This document shows, in pieces, positions 1 through 8,072 of a stretch of DNA of 64,000 nucleotides. This DNA is from Mesorhizobium sp. 113-3-3. GTDB lineage: Bacteria > Pseudomonadota > Alphaproteobacteria > Rhizobiales > Rhizobiaceae. The first letter of the stretch is position 1. Every line of letters begins with the position of its first letter. The translations under genes and the position numbers were made by a program. The notes below the pieces were generated by a model that was given only the letters and a program-made list of their open reading frames with translations, had not been told where the DNA came from and made no database searches. The stretch is from NCBI RefSeq assembly GCF_016756495.1, contig NZ_AP023243.1:5646501-5710500 (forward strand). Direction: 5' to 3'.

Positions 1-226
1 CGACGCCACCGCCCATGGCATCGATCAAGCGCCGCGCCATTTCCAGGCCGAGCGGCTTCAGATCTTCCATGAAGCCAGTGATCTCCTCGACGTAACGTCC
101 GGCAAAGGGATTGGCGATGACGGCGACGATCGCGCCCCGCTTGAGCGGATGTGCCGCGGGCGGCCCGCCTTCATGGAAGACCTCTTCGACCTGGACCAGA
201 AATTTCCTGACCACCACAGCTGGCAT
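1..226 (-). CDS. DUF1185 (amino acid synthesis family) protein, partial
   Basis: The reverse-strand reading frame begins with ATG at 226 and runs off the left edge, giving 75 codons of N-terminal sequence. The translation (MPAVVVRKFLVQVEEV near the start, then IVAVIANPFAGRYVEEI) matches the start of the DUF1185/AA_synth family as I know it. These are small proteins of unknown activity, often found beside amidase or transporter genes. It is divergent from the nucleoside-importer operon, with 255 bp between the start codons. A reverse-strand TTGACA at 302-297 could be part of its promoter, but no well-spaced -10 box accompanies it. The name rests on N-terminal resemblance only, and function is unknown. 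Confidence 0.7.
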   Translation of the reverse strand, partial: MPAVVVRKFLVQVEEVFHEGGPPAAHPLKRGAIVAVIANPFAGRYVEEITGFMEDLKPLGLEMARRLIDAMGGGV

Positions 227-481
227 TGCGCGTATCCTTCGTCCCGTCATTCATGAAAACTCGTTAGAGTATCAACAATTATGCATCACCGATATTTGTC
301 AAGCACCGCGGTAAGAGGATGCCAATGACAGGCCCGGAAAACTGCATCGGATGACGATTGACAGCCTGTCGGGCCGCTCCTAAACTCATATGACCATCAA
401 CGAAATTGCCAGCATTCCGGCGGTGTGTGAGGATGGTCAAGGCGTGGCTTCAAAAGCTGAAAAAAGCTGAAGGGGAATGAC

Positions 482-1486
482 ATGAAAAGGGCGCTCAAGA
501 GTTTATTTCTGGCCGGCACGATGCTGGCCGTTTCGTTGGGGTCGGCCGCCGCACAGGCCAAGGTTTCGGTGGCCGCCATCTCAGGATATTTCGCACAGGG
601 CTTTGGCGTTTCGATCGTCAACGGCCTCAACAAGGCCAAGGCCGATTTCGGCATCGACCTCAAGCTGGTCGACACCGGCAATCGCGCCTTGGACTATGAG
701 GAGCAGTTCGAGAACCTCGCCAAGGGCAAGCAATACGACCTCATCTTCGTCATGGGCTGGGAGCTGGTGGATTCGCTGCAGAAGGTCAGCAAGAAATATC
801 CCGACCAGCGCTTCGTCTTCATCGATGGCGTGCTCGACAATCCCAAAATGATCTATGCCAACTTCGCCGAGGAACAGGGCTCCTTCGTCGCCGGCGCGCT
901 CGCCAGCATGATCGAGGCCAAGGGCAGTGAATTTCCCAAGATCGGCGACGGCAAGGCAATCGGCTTCGTCGGCGGCCGCGACATCCCGGTGATCCGCAAT
1001 TTCCTTGGCGGCTATGAGCAGGGCGCCAAATACGCCGCGCCCGATGTGAAGGTGAACTCCGTCTTCGCCGGCACCTTCGATGACCCGGCCAAGGGCAGCG
1101 AGCTCGCCCAGGCGCTGTACGGCCAGGGCTCCGACATTGTCTACAACGTCGCCGGCCCGACCGGTGAAGGCGTGATGCAGGCCAGTGCGGCCGCCGACAA
1201 ATATTCGATCGGCGTCGATATCGACATGTGCGGCACGGCTCCCGGAAATGTGCTCGGCAGCATGCTGAAGCGCGGCGACATCGCCGTCTATACGCTGATC
1301 AAGGATGAGGTCGGGGGAAACAAGGTCACAGCCGGCACCCGCACCTTCGACCTTGCATCGGGCGGCGTCGAGTTCAAGGTCTGCGACGACATCGCGCCGA
1401 AGATCCCGGCCGACGTGACCACCAAGCTCGACGAGATCAAGAAGGGCATCCTCGACGGCAAGATCGTGATCGCCAAGGCGAAATAG
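482..1486 (+). CDS. BMP-family (Bmp/Med/PnrA) nucleoside-type ABC transporter substrate-binding protein
   Basis: This is a 334-residue periplasmic binding protein that should capture the ligand and deliver it to the two permeases encoded downstream. Residues 1-26 form a typical signal peptide (basic start, hydrophobic stretch, AQA cleavage region). The mature part shows Bmp-family hallmarks: an early G-Y-F-A-Q-G-F segment, VMGWELVDSLQKV, the IDGV motif, GFVGGRDIPVI and YNVAGPTGEGV. A strong GAAGGGGAA ribosome site precedes the ATG by about 5 bases. It is the first gene of a six-gene unit that also encodes two nucleoside hydrolases, so a nucleoside or nucleoside-like ligand is the natural inference. 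A stable hairpin follows the stop codon. Confidence 0.92.
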   Translation: MKRALKSLFLAGTMLAVSLGSAAAQAKVSVAAISGYFAQGFGVSIVNGLNKAKADFGIDLKLVDTGNRALDYEEQFENLAKGKQYDLIFVMGWELVDSLQKVSKKYPDQRFVFIDGVLDNPKMIYANFAEEQGSFVAGALASMIEAKGSEFPKIGDGKAIGFVGGRDIPVIRNFLGGYEQGAKYAAPDVKVNSVFAGTFDDPAKGSELAQALYGQGSDIVYNVAGPTGEGVMQASAAADKYSIGVDIDMCGTAPGNVLGSMLKRGDIAVYTLIKDEVGGNKVTAGTRTFDLASGGVEFKVCDDIAPKIPADVTTKLDEIKKGILDGKIVIAKAK

Positions 1487-1516
1487 GCAACCGCGCATCC
1501 CTCCCAAGAAAGCGCT

Positions 1517-1554
1517 ACGCTGATCCGCCGCGGCCTGCCGCGGTGGATCAGCGT
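1517..1554 (+). promoter_or_regulatory. Intercistronic hairpin after the Bmp binding-protein gene
   Basis: An 18-base arm at 1517-1534 pairs with 1537-1554, 17 of 18 positions as Watson-Crick and one G-T, with a very tight loop. It lies between the binding-protein stop and the ATPase start and has no following T-run. An mRNA-stabilising or partial-attenuation element that raises binding-protein output over the membrane subunits is more likely than a full terminator. This role is inferred from the malE-type precedent. Confidence 0.6.
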
Positions 1555-1580
1555 CCAGTCTGCCAATCTGCGAGAGCATC

Positions 1581-3146
1581 GTGTCGAACGCGCCGGGGTC
1601 CCCGACCCTCCACAGCACAGTAGCGATGGCCGTCGAATTGACAGGCATCACCAAGCGCTTTGGCGCCTTCATCGCCAATGACGGCATCGATCTTGCCGTG
1701 CGCCGGGGTGAGATCCACGCCATCATCGGCGAGAACGGCGCCGGCAAGACGACGCTAATGAACATCCTTTTCGGCCTGCTGCAGCCGGACGAAGGCTCGA
1801 TCCGACTGAATGGCGAGGCGACGGTGGTCGCCGACCCGGCCGCCGCCATCAAGGCTGGGCTTGGCATGGTGCACCAGCATTTCAAGCTGGTGCCTTCGCT
1901 GTCGGTCGCCGACAATGTCTTTCTCGGCATGGAAATCCGGCGTCATGGATTGATCGACCACGCCGCGCAGATCGCACGCACGCAGGAACTGTCGAAGCGT
2001 TTCGGGCTGCATGTCGATCCGACCGAGCGCGTCGGGCTGCTGTCCGTCGGCATCGAGCAGCGCATCGAAATCCTGAAAGTCCTGGTGCGTGGCGCCCGCA
2101 CCATCATCCTCGACGAGCCGACCGCCGTGCTGACGCCGCAGGAAAGCCGCGAACTGTTCCAGACGCTGCGCAGCTTCGTGGCCGAGGGCATGACGGTGAT
2201 CTTCATCTCTCACCATCTGGAAGAGGTGATGGAGGTGTCCGACACGGTGACGGTGCTGCGCAACGGCAAGAAGGTGGCGACCCGCCCGACATCGGAACTC
2301 AATAGGGATGAGCTGGTGCGCATGATGGTCGGCCGCGAGGTCAGTTTCGACCGGCGGCCGCGCGCGGCGCTTGACGGCGACATCGTGCTGGATGTCAGGG
2401 ATCTCTGGGCGCGCGACGATCGCCGGCTGCCGGCCGTTCGTGGCGCCAGCTTTGTCGTCCGTTCCGGCGAGGTGGTGGGCATTGCGGGTGTCGCCGGCAA
2501 TGGGCAGACGGAACTGGCCGAAGTGCTTTCGGGCCTGCGGCCGGCAAGCCATGGCGAGGCCCGGCTGAAAGGCCAGGACCTCACCACGCTCATCCCCGCC
2601 GCGATCCGTGAGGCCGGACTTGCCCATGTTCCGGGCGACCGTATGGTGCGCGGCGTCGATCGCAATGCATCGATCGCGGCAAACACGCTGATGGGCCGCC
2701 AGCACAGCGCGCCGTGGAGCCGCAACGGCGTGCTCGACTGGAAGGCGATTGCCGCAAATGCCGCAGCGCTGATCAAGAGCTTCGACATTCGCGCGCAAGG
2801 AGCGGGCGATGCCGTCAAGCGGCTTTCCGGGGGCAACATCCAGAAGGTGGTGCTGGCGCGCGAATTCACCAATGGCGCCGACTTCCTGCTGATCGACCAG
2901 CCGACGCGCGGCGTCGACATCGGCGCCCAGGAGGCCATCCATGACGAGATCATGCGCCAGCGCGCGGCGGGCCGGGCGATCCTCTTGATTTCCGTGCAGC
3001 TCGACGAGTTGGCGGCGCTCGCCGACCGCATCCTGGTGATGTTCAATGGGCGGATCATGGGCGAAGTCGCCGGCGACGATGCCGATGAAGACCGGATCGG
3101 CATGATGATGGCGGGCGTGTCGCCGCAGCTGGAGCCCGCACGATGA
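1581..3146 (+). CDS. BMP-type nucleoside ABC transporter ATP-binding protein, two ABC domains
   Basis: This 521-residue protein has two fused ATPase domains, as in YufO/NupA-type nucleoside importers and ribose-type importers. The first domain has Walker A GENGAGKTT at residues 50-58, Walker B ending ILDEPTAVLTPQE, and the degenerate signature LSVGIEQR typical of this subfamily. The second has a reduced Walker A region (GIAGVAGNGQTEL) and the full signature LSGGNIQK. The drawn start is a GTG. An in-frame ATG at 1626 would give 506 residues and begin just before the first conserved strand, so the start is uncertain. The stop overlaps the first permease start by 4 bases, indicating translational coupling. 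Confidence 0.93.
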   Translation: MSNAPGSPTLHSTVAMAVELTGITKRFGAFIANDGIDLAVRRGEIHAIIGENGAGKTTLMNILFGLLQPDEGSIRLNGEATVVADPAAAIKAGLGMVHQHFKLVPSLSVADNVFLGMEIRRHGLIDHAAQIARTQELSKRFGLHVDPTERVGLLSVGIEQRIEILKVLVRGARTIILDEPTAVLTPQESRELFQTLRSFVAEGMTVIFISHHLEEVMEVSDTVTVLRNGKKVATRPTSELNRDELVRMMVGREVSFDRRPRAALDGDIVLDVRDLWARDDRRLPAVRGASFVVRSGEVVGIAGVAGNGQTELAEVLSGLRPASHGEARLKGQDLTTLIPAAIREAGLAHVPGDRMVRGVDRNASIAANTLMGRQHSAPWSRNGVLDWKAIAANAAALIKSFDIRAQGAGDAVKRLSGGNIQKVVLAREFTNGADFLLIDQPTRGVDIGAQEAIHDEIMRQRAAGRAILLISVQLDELAALADRILVMFNGRIMGEVAGDDADEDRIGMMMAGVSPQLEPAR

Positions 3147-4183
3147 GCGACCGTTTGCGCGCCTTTTCCGGCCAGATCATCGCCGTGGGCGTCGCCTTGC
3201 TCTTGGGGGCGATCATCATCCTCCTGGTCGGCGAAAGTCCGATCCATGTCTTGATGACGCTGCTGCGCGGCGCCTTTGGCGATCAGGAAAAGATTGCCGG
3301 CACGCTGCTGCAGACGACGCCGATCCTGATCTGCGGCGTCGCCGCCTGCATCGGCCTGCGCGGCGGCATGTTCAATGTCGGCATCGAGGGCCAGCTGTTC
3401 CTCGGCGGTTTCGCCGCCGCCTGGGTCGGCTTCACCTTTTCCCTGCCCGCTGGCATCCATATGCTGGCGGCGCTGGCACTCGCGGTCGTCGCGGGCGCGG
3501 CCTGGGTTGCCATCCCCGCCTTTTTCCGCGCCCGCTACAACACCAACGAGGTCGTCTCGACGATCCTGTCGAACTACATCGCGGTGCTGCTCACCTCCTA
3601 CTTCACCATCTTCCTGTTCAAACGGCCCGGCGGCTGGTCGGAGACGCCGCCGATCCTGGCGACGGCCTATCTGCCCGAGATTTTTTCCTTCTCGCGGCTG
3701 AACTGGGGGCTGTTCATCGGCCTGGCGCTGGCGGTCGGCGTCGCGCTGATCTTCCGCTACACCAGCTGGGGCTATGGTGTGACCATGGTCGGCTCGGCGC
3801 CGAAATTCGCCGAATATGGCGGCGTCAACGTGAAGCGGCAGGGCTTTGTCGTGCTGCTGCTTTCAGGTGCCGTCGGCGGCCTCGCCGGCGGCGTCGAGAC
3901 GCTCGGCGTGCATCACCGCTTCATGGAGGGCTTTGCTCCAGGCTTCGGCTTCGACGGGCTGATCGCCGCCCTGCTCGCCAATGGCTCACCGGTCGCCACC
4001 ATCGTCACGGCGCTGTTCTTCGGCGCGCTTCGCAGCGGGTCGCTGCTGCTCGAGGTCGACACCAGCGCCTCGCGCGAAATCATCACCGTCATCCAGGCGC
4101 TGATCATCCTCAGCGTATCGGCGCAGGTTCTGATCAAACGCCGCGGCGACAGCCAGGCGGGGGAGCGGCGATGGAAATTCTAG
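3143..4183 (+). CDS. BMP-type nucleoside ABC transporter permease 1
   Basis: This 346-residue inner-membrane protein of the BPD_transp_2 family (YufP/NupB-like) should form the translocation pore together with the following gene. Many hydrophobic segments are visible. The GMFNVGIEGQLFLGG segment near residue 75 is characteristic of nucleoside and branched-chain-type permeases of this class. The N-P-like loop YNTNEVVSTIL follows in mid-protein. The ATG lies in the ATGA overlap with the ATPase stop, and the C-terminus overlaps the next permease by 13 bases. This tight packing implies co-translation of the membrane complex. Confidence 0.92.
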   Translation: MSDRLRAFSGQIIAVGVALLLGAIIILLVGESPIHVLMTLLRGAFGDQEKIAGTLLQTTPILICGVAACIGLRGGMFNVGIEGQLFLGGFAAAWVGFTFSLPAGIHMLAALALAVVAGAAWVAIPAFFRARYNTNEVVSTILSNYIAVLLTSYFTIFLFKRPGGWSETPPILATAYLPEIFSFSRLNWGLFIGLALAVGVALIFRYTSWGYGVTMVGSAPKFAEYGGVNVKRQGFVVLLLSGAVGGLAGGVETLGVHHRFMEGFAPGFGFDGLIAALLANGSPVATIVTALFFGALRSGSLLLEVDTSASREIITVIQALIILSVSAQVLIKRRGDSQAGERRWKF

Positions 4184-5154
4184 ACAAGCTCATCAACGTC
4201 GCGCTGATCGCCGCGACCCTTCGCACCACCGCGCCGATCCTCTTGGTGGCGCTCGGCGGGTCGTTCACCACCAAGGCCGGCATCTTCAACATCGGCCTCG
4301 AGGGGCAGATGCTGGCCGGCGCCTTCTTCGCCGTCATCGGCTCGATCTGGACGGGTTCGGCATTCGCGGGCGTCGCCTGCGGTGTCGCCGCGGCACTTGC
4401 CTTCGCGCTGGCGTTTGCCGTGCTTGTGGTGACGTTCCGGGCTAATGAGGTGGTCGTCGGGCTGGCGCTCAACATCCTTGCCGGCGGCATGACGATCTCG
4501 CTGATGAAAGCGATTTTCGGCACGCGCGGATCGATCGTCGGTCACGGCATTGTCGGCCTGCCCAAGGTGCAGATACCAGGCGCCCAGGCGCTGCTCGGCT
4601 CGTGGGCGCCGCTGATCTCAGGGTTCACGCCGATCGTCTATGTCGCGTTCATCGCGGTGCCGCTGCTGGTGCTGTTCTACAACCGCACCCGGCTCGGCCT
4701 CTACATCCGCGTCGTCGGCGAAAAGCCCGAAGCTGCGGAAGCACTCGGCATTTCGATCACCCGCGTCCGCTACATCGCCTCGCTATTGTGCGGATTGCTG
4801 GCGGGGTTGGCCGGCGCGCATCTGTCCCTCGGCTACATCACCATGTTCACCGAGAACATGTCCTCGGGCCGCGGTTTCATGGCGGTGGCCATCCTGATCT
4901 TCTCCAATGGCGATCCGCTGAAGGTGCTGGCCGGCTGCCTGCTGTTCGGCTTCGCCGATGCCTTCTCGCTGCGCCTGCAGACCTTCGGTTTCCCGTCCTA
5001 TCTGGTGCTCACCGTGCCCTATGTCGTCGCGCTGACGGCGCTGTTCGCACTGTCCTACCGGGCACGGCCGAAAATCATCAAGGAGACGCTGGCCTCGATG
5101 CAGAAACTTCTGTCGGTGGACAGGAACAGCGCCCCGGTCGACAAAAATCCCTAG
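4171..5154 (+). CDS. BMP-type nucleoside ABC transporter permease 2
   Basis: This 327-residue permease of the same BPD_transp_2 class (YufQ/NupC-like) is the partner of the preceding permease. It carries the family signature KAGIFNIGLEGQMLAG near residue 40 and the loop FRANEVVVGLALN, then alternating hydrophobic helices to a short charged C-terminus. It starts inside the end of the upstream permease, with GGGGAGCGGCG just before the ATG as a ribosome site. The gap to the first nucleoside hydrolase is 13 bases, and that gap holds AAGGA as a ribosome site for the enzyme. Confidence 0.92.
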   Translation: MEILDKLINVALIAATLRTTAPILLVALGGSFTTKAGIFNIGLEGQMLAGAFFAVIGSIWTGSAFAGVACGVAAALAFALAFAVLVVTFRANEVVVGLALNILAGGMTISLMKAIFGTRGSIVGHGIVGLPKVQIPGAQALLGSWAPLISGFTPIVYVAFIAVPLLVLFYNRTRLGLYIRVVGEKPEAAEALGISITRVRYIASLLCGLLAGLAGAHLSLGYITMFTENMSSGRGFMAVAILIFSNGDPLKVLAGCLLFGFADAFSLRLQTFGFPSYLVLTVPYVVALTALFALSYRARPKIIKETLASMQKLLSVDRNSAPVDKNP

Positions 5155-5167
5155 TGAAGGAACTCTC

Positions 5168-6178
5168 ATGGAACGCATAATCCTCGACGTGGATTCTGCC
5201 GGCGACGACATTCTCGCCGTGCTGTTTGCCGCGGCGAACCCGAATATCCGGCTCGAAGGCGTCACCACCGTCACCGGTGCCGCAGGCCCGATCGAACAGG
5301 TCACCAATGTCGTGCTCAACACGCTGACGCTGGCCGGGCGCGACGACATTCCGGTCCATGCCGGCGCCTGGCGGCCGATCGTCGGCAACGCCAAGGCCGA
5401 CATGGAAGCGCCGGTGCATTTCGAGAAGCGGCTCGTTGCCCGCTTCGGCGACCGGCTGAAGAAATTCAACCCGCCGGCGCCGCCTCCCTCCCGCCCGGCA
5501 ACGCCGGGACACGCGGTCGATTTCACCATCGAGACGGTCATGGCCAATCCCGGCGAGATCACGCTGGTGACGACGGGGCCGCTGACCAATGCAGCGATGG
5601 CGCTGCTGCAGGAGCCGCGCCTGACGGGCGCGTTGAAGCGGCTCTTGGTGCTTGGCGGCAACTTCCAGACACCGGGCAACATCACACCGCTGTCGGAGTA
5701 CAACATCTGGGCCGATCCGGAGGCTTCGCGCATCGTGCTCAACGCCGATGTCGAGAAGATCCTGGTGCCGCTCGACATCTGCGAGGACAACCGCGTCGCC
5801 GCTTCGATGCTGACGCGCGACGATATCGCCGACATGCAGGCCGTTGCCCGCAAGAACGCCGTCTTCGACATGATCGCCGACAGTTTTCCGATCTACATCG
5901 ACATCTGGCGCGAGTTCTTCGACCTCGTCGGCTTCCCGATGGACGACGTCATCACCGTGGCGCTGGCCTTCGACCCCAGCCTTGCCACCATGACCGAGCC
6001 GCTCTTCGTCGATGTCGTGCTGGATGGGCGTCTGGCACGCGGCCAGACGGTTGCCCATCGCGGCCGCCAATTGCTGCCCGGCGGCGGGCCGAAGACCACG
6101 CGCATCTGCACCGATCTCGACGGCCGCCGCTTCCTGAACATCTTCAAGCAAACCATCGCGCGCTACGAAGCCGCGTGA
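5168..6178 (+). CDS. Inosine/uridine-preferring nucleoside hydrolase family protein with altered active site
   Basis: This 336-residue member of the IU_nuc_hydro family, whose usual reaction is hydrolysis of the N-glycosidic bond of ribonucleosides, carries no signal peptide and should act in the cytoplasm on imported substrate. The N-terminal calcium-binding motif is DVDSAGDD at residues 7-14. It keeps the Asp spacing, but the usual Pro-Gly-His between the aspartates is Ser-Ala-Gly. Near the C-terminus the family His-Asp pair is replaced by M258-D259-D260, so the proposed leaving-group-activating His is Asp. The LARGQTVAHRG segment typical of the family is present. It may be specialised for an unusual nucleoside or a related N-riboside. 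Family membership is secure; substrate is not. Confidence 0.88.
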   Translation: MERIILDVDSAGDDILAVLFAAANPNIRLEGVTTVTGAAGPIEQVTNVVLNTLTLAGRDDIPVHAGAWRPIVGNAKADMEAPVHFEKRLVARFGDRLKKFNPPAPPPSRPATPGHAVDFTIETVMANPGEITLVTTGPLTNAAMALLQEPRLTGALKRLLVLGGNFQTPGNITPLSEYNIWADPEASRIVLNADVEKILVPLDICEDNRVAASMLTRDDIADMQAVARKNAVFDMIADSFPIYIDIWREFFDLVGFPMDDVITVALAFDPSLATMTEPLFVDVVLDGRLARGQTVAHRGRQLLPGGGPKTTRICTDLDGRRFLNIFKQTIARYEAA

Positions 6179-6189
6179 GGACCGACAAA

Positions 6190-7122
6190 ATGACCATTGC
6201 AACACCCATCCTGTTCGACTGCGACCCCGGCCATGACGACGCGATCGCGCTGGTCATGGCGCATCGCTCGCTGGCCATCGAATTGCTCGGCGTCACCACC
6301 ACCTGCGGCAACGCCGAGGTCGAGAAGACGACGGCCAATGCGCTGCGCATCCTTGAATATATCGGTGCCGGCGACGTGCCGGTCGCGCAAGGCTGTCACC
6401 GTCCGCTGGCGCGGCCGCTGGTGCTCGGCACCGCCGACGGTCCGAGCGGCCTCGAAGGCTCGCCCTATCTGCCACAGGCGACGATCAAGCCGGTCGACCA
6501 GCACGCCGTCGATTTCCTGGCCGACAAGCTGCGCGCCGCGCCCGAACCGATCCTGGTCGTCGCCACCGGTCCGCTGTCCAATATCGGCCTGATGATCCTC
6601 AAGCATCGCGACGTGCTGCCCAAGATCAAGGAATTGATCTGGATGGGCGGCGTCTTCTACCGCAAGAGCGAGATCATCACGCCGACGGAGTTCAACGCTT
6701 TCTGCGACCCGGAAGCGCTGAAGATCGTGCTGGACAGCGGCGTGCCGATCCTGATGGTCGGGCTCGACGTCACCATGCAGGTGCTGATCGAGGCGCCGCA
6801 ATATGCCGAGCTCGCCACCATCGAAACGCCGCTCGGCAAGCTCGTCAACGACTGGCTGCTGTTCTACGAGAAGCTGCACCGCAACTCGATGGGTGTCGGC
6901 GGCGCCATGCACGATCCGTTGGCGCTGGCGCTGGCAATCGATCCGACATTGGTGCGCACCCGTCCGGCCCATATCGGCGTCGATCTCACAGGCACCTATG
7001 CGTTCGGCGCGACAGTCGCCGATTTCTGGGGCGAGCGCGGCGAGAACGACAATGCGCGTATCGCCCACGAAGTCGACGCGGACCGTTTCTTCAAGCTGAT
7101 GTTCGACCTGTTGCGGGATTAG
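6190..7122 (+). CDS. Nucleoside hydrolase (IU_nuc_hydro family), canonical active site
   Basis: This 310-residue cytoplasmic enzyme should cleave purine or pyrimidine nucleosides to base and ribose. The motif DCDPGHDD is complete at residues 10-17, and the catalytic pair H241-D242 sits in GGAMHDPLA, so unlike its neighbour it looks fully competent. I chose ATG 6190 because GAGG lies 9 bases upstream. A GTG at 6175 overlapping the previous stop is possible and would add five residues. It ends the importer operon. Having a canonical and a non-canonical hydrolase side by side suggests two substrates or two steps in the same salvage or catabolic route. Confidence 0.92.
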   Translation: MTIATPILFDCDPGHDDAIALVMAHRSLAIELLGVTTTCGNAEVEKTTANALRILEYIGAGDVPVAQGCHRPLARPLVLGTADGPSGLEGSPYLPQATIKPVDQHAVDFLADKLRAAPEPILVVATGPLSNIGLMILKHRDVLPKIKELIWMGGVFYRKSEIITPTEFNAFCDPEALKIVLDSGVPILMVGLDVTMQVLIEAPQYAELATIETPLGKLVNDWLLFYEKLHRNSMGVGGAMHDPLALALAIDPTLVRTRPAHIGVDLTGTYAFGATVADFWGERGENDNARIAHEVDADRFFKLMFDLLRD

Positions 7123-7146
7123 GCCCGCTCGGGACAATCCCTTGGT

Positions 7147-8001
7147 TCAGCGTGGATCGGACAATCTCTGGGCATGCCATTTCAGATGGTCGTCCATGAA
7201 TGTCGAAATGAAGAAATACGAGTGGTCGTAGCCGTCCTGCATGCGCAGCGTCAGCGCAATGCCGGCCTTGGCGCAGGCCGCTTCCAGCAGCCACGGCCTC
7301 AGCCCGTCCTTGAGAAAGCCGTCCGACGTTCCCTGATCGACGAAAAGTTCCGGGAAGCGGTGGCCATCCTCGATGAGCAAGGTGGCATCGTAGCCCCGCC
7401 ATGACGCCTCGTCCGCGCCGAGATATTTTTCGAGGGCGGGCCGCGACCAGCCGGCGGTGCTCGGCTGCACGATCGGCGCGAAGGCCGAGCAGCTTTTGAA
7501 GCGCTCGGGATTCTTGAGCGCGATCGTCAACGCCCCATGCCAGCCCATCGAGTGGCCGAAGATCGCCTGGCGCGTCATATCGGCCGGAAATTCCTGGGCG
7601 ATCAACGCCGGCAATTCCTCGGTGACATAGGAATACATGCGGTAGTTCTTGGCGTAGGGCGCTTGCGTTGCCTCGACATAGAAGCCGGCGCCGCAGCCGA
7701 ACTGCCAATTGTCCTTCTCGTCGGGAACATCGGCGCCGCGCGGGCTGGTGTCGGGACAGACGACGATCAGGCCAAGCTCGGCGGCCATGCGCCTGTACTC
7801 GCCCTTGTCCATGACATTGGCATGGGTGCAGGTCAGGCCGGAGAGGTACCATACGACAGGGCAAGGCTTTTCACCGGCCTGCGGCGGCACGAATACGGCG
7901 AATGTCATGTCGCAGGAGCAGGCATCCGAAGCATGGGAATAGACGCCCTGCACGCCGCCATGCGACTTGGCCGTGGAGATGGTCTTCATCCGGTCCGACA
8001 T
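7147..8001 (-). CDS. fghA: S-formylglutathione hydrolase
   Basis: This 284-residue esterase-D-type alpha/beta hydrolase converts S-formylglutathione to glutathione and formate, the last step of glutathione-dependent formaldehyde oxidation. The nucleophile is S151 in GHSMGWHG. The conserved KSHGG and WYLSGLTCTHANV segments are present, the latter carrying the usual Cys near the active site. I chose the ATG at 8001 because GGAGAA lies just upstream; starts at 8022 and 7989 are also in frame. It is convergent with the nucleoside hydrolase and lies just downstream of a demethylating flavoprotein gene, whose reaction would release formaldehyde. That makes a functional pairing plausible. Confidence 0.93.
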   Translation of the reverse strand: MSDRMKTISTAKSHGGVQGVYSHASDACSCDMTFAVFVPPQAGEKPCPVVWYLSGLTCTHANVMDKGEYRRMAAELGLIVVCPDTSPRGADVPDEKDNWQFGCGAGFYVEATQAPYAKNYRMYSYVTEELPALIAQEFPADMTRQAIFGHSMGWHGALTIALKNPERFKSCSAFAPIVQPSTAGWSRPALEKYLGADEASWRGYDATLLIEDGHRFPELFVDQGTSDGFLKDGLRPWLLEAACAKAGIALTLRMQDGYDHSYFFISTFMDDHLKWHAQRLSDPR

Positions 8002-8072
8002 GTTCTTCTCCGCCATCGGCAAACGTCACGGCCGCCTGTCTAAGGACCACGGTTGCCAGGCGCAAGTCCCGC

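Noticed and set aside
227..481. TTGACA-like box on the reverse strand at 302-297 as a sigma-70 promoter
   Set aside because: No -10 hexamer at acceptable spacing; too weak to list as a promoter.
581..1930. 449-codon reverse-strand open frame over the Bmp binding-protein gene
   Set aside because: Antisense shadow typical of GC-rich coding DNA; it has no family motif and opposes a clear signal-peptide protein.
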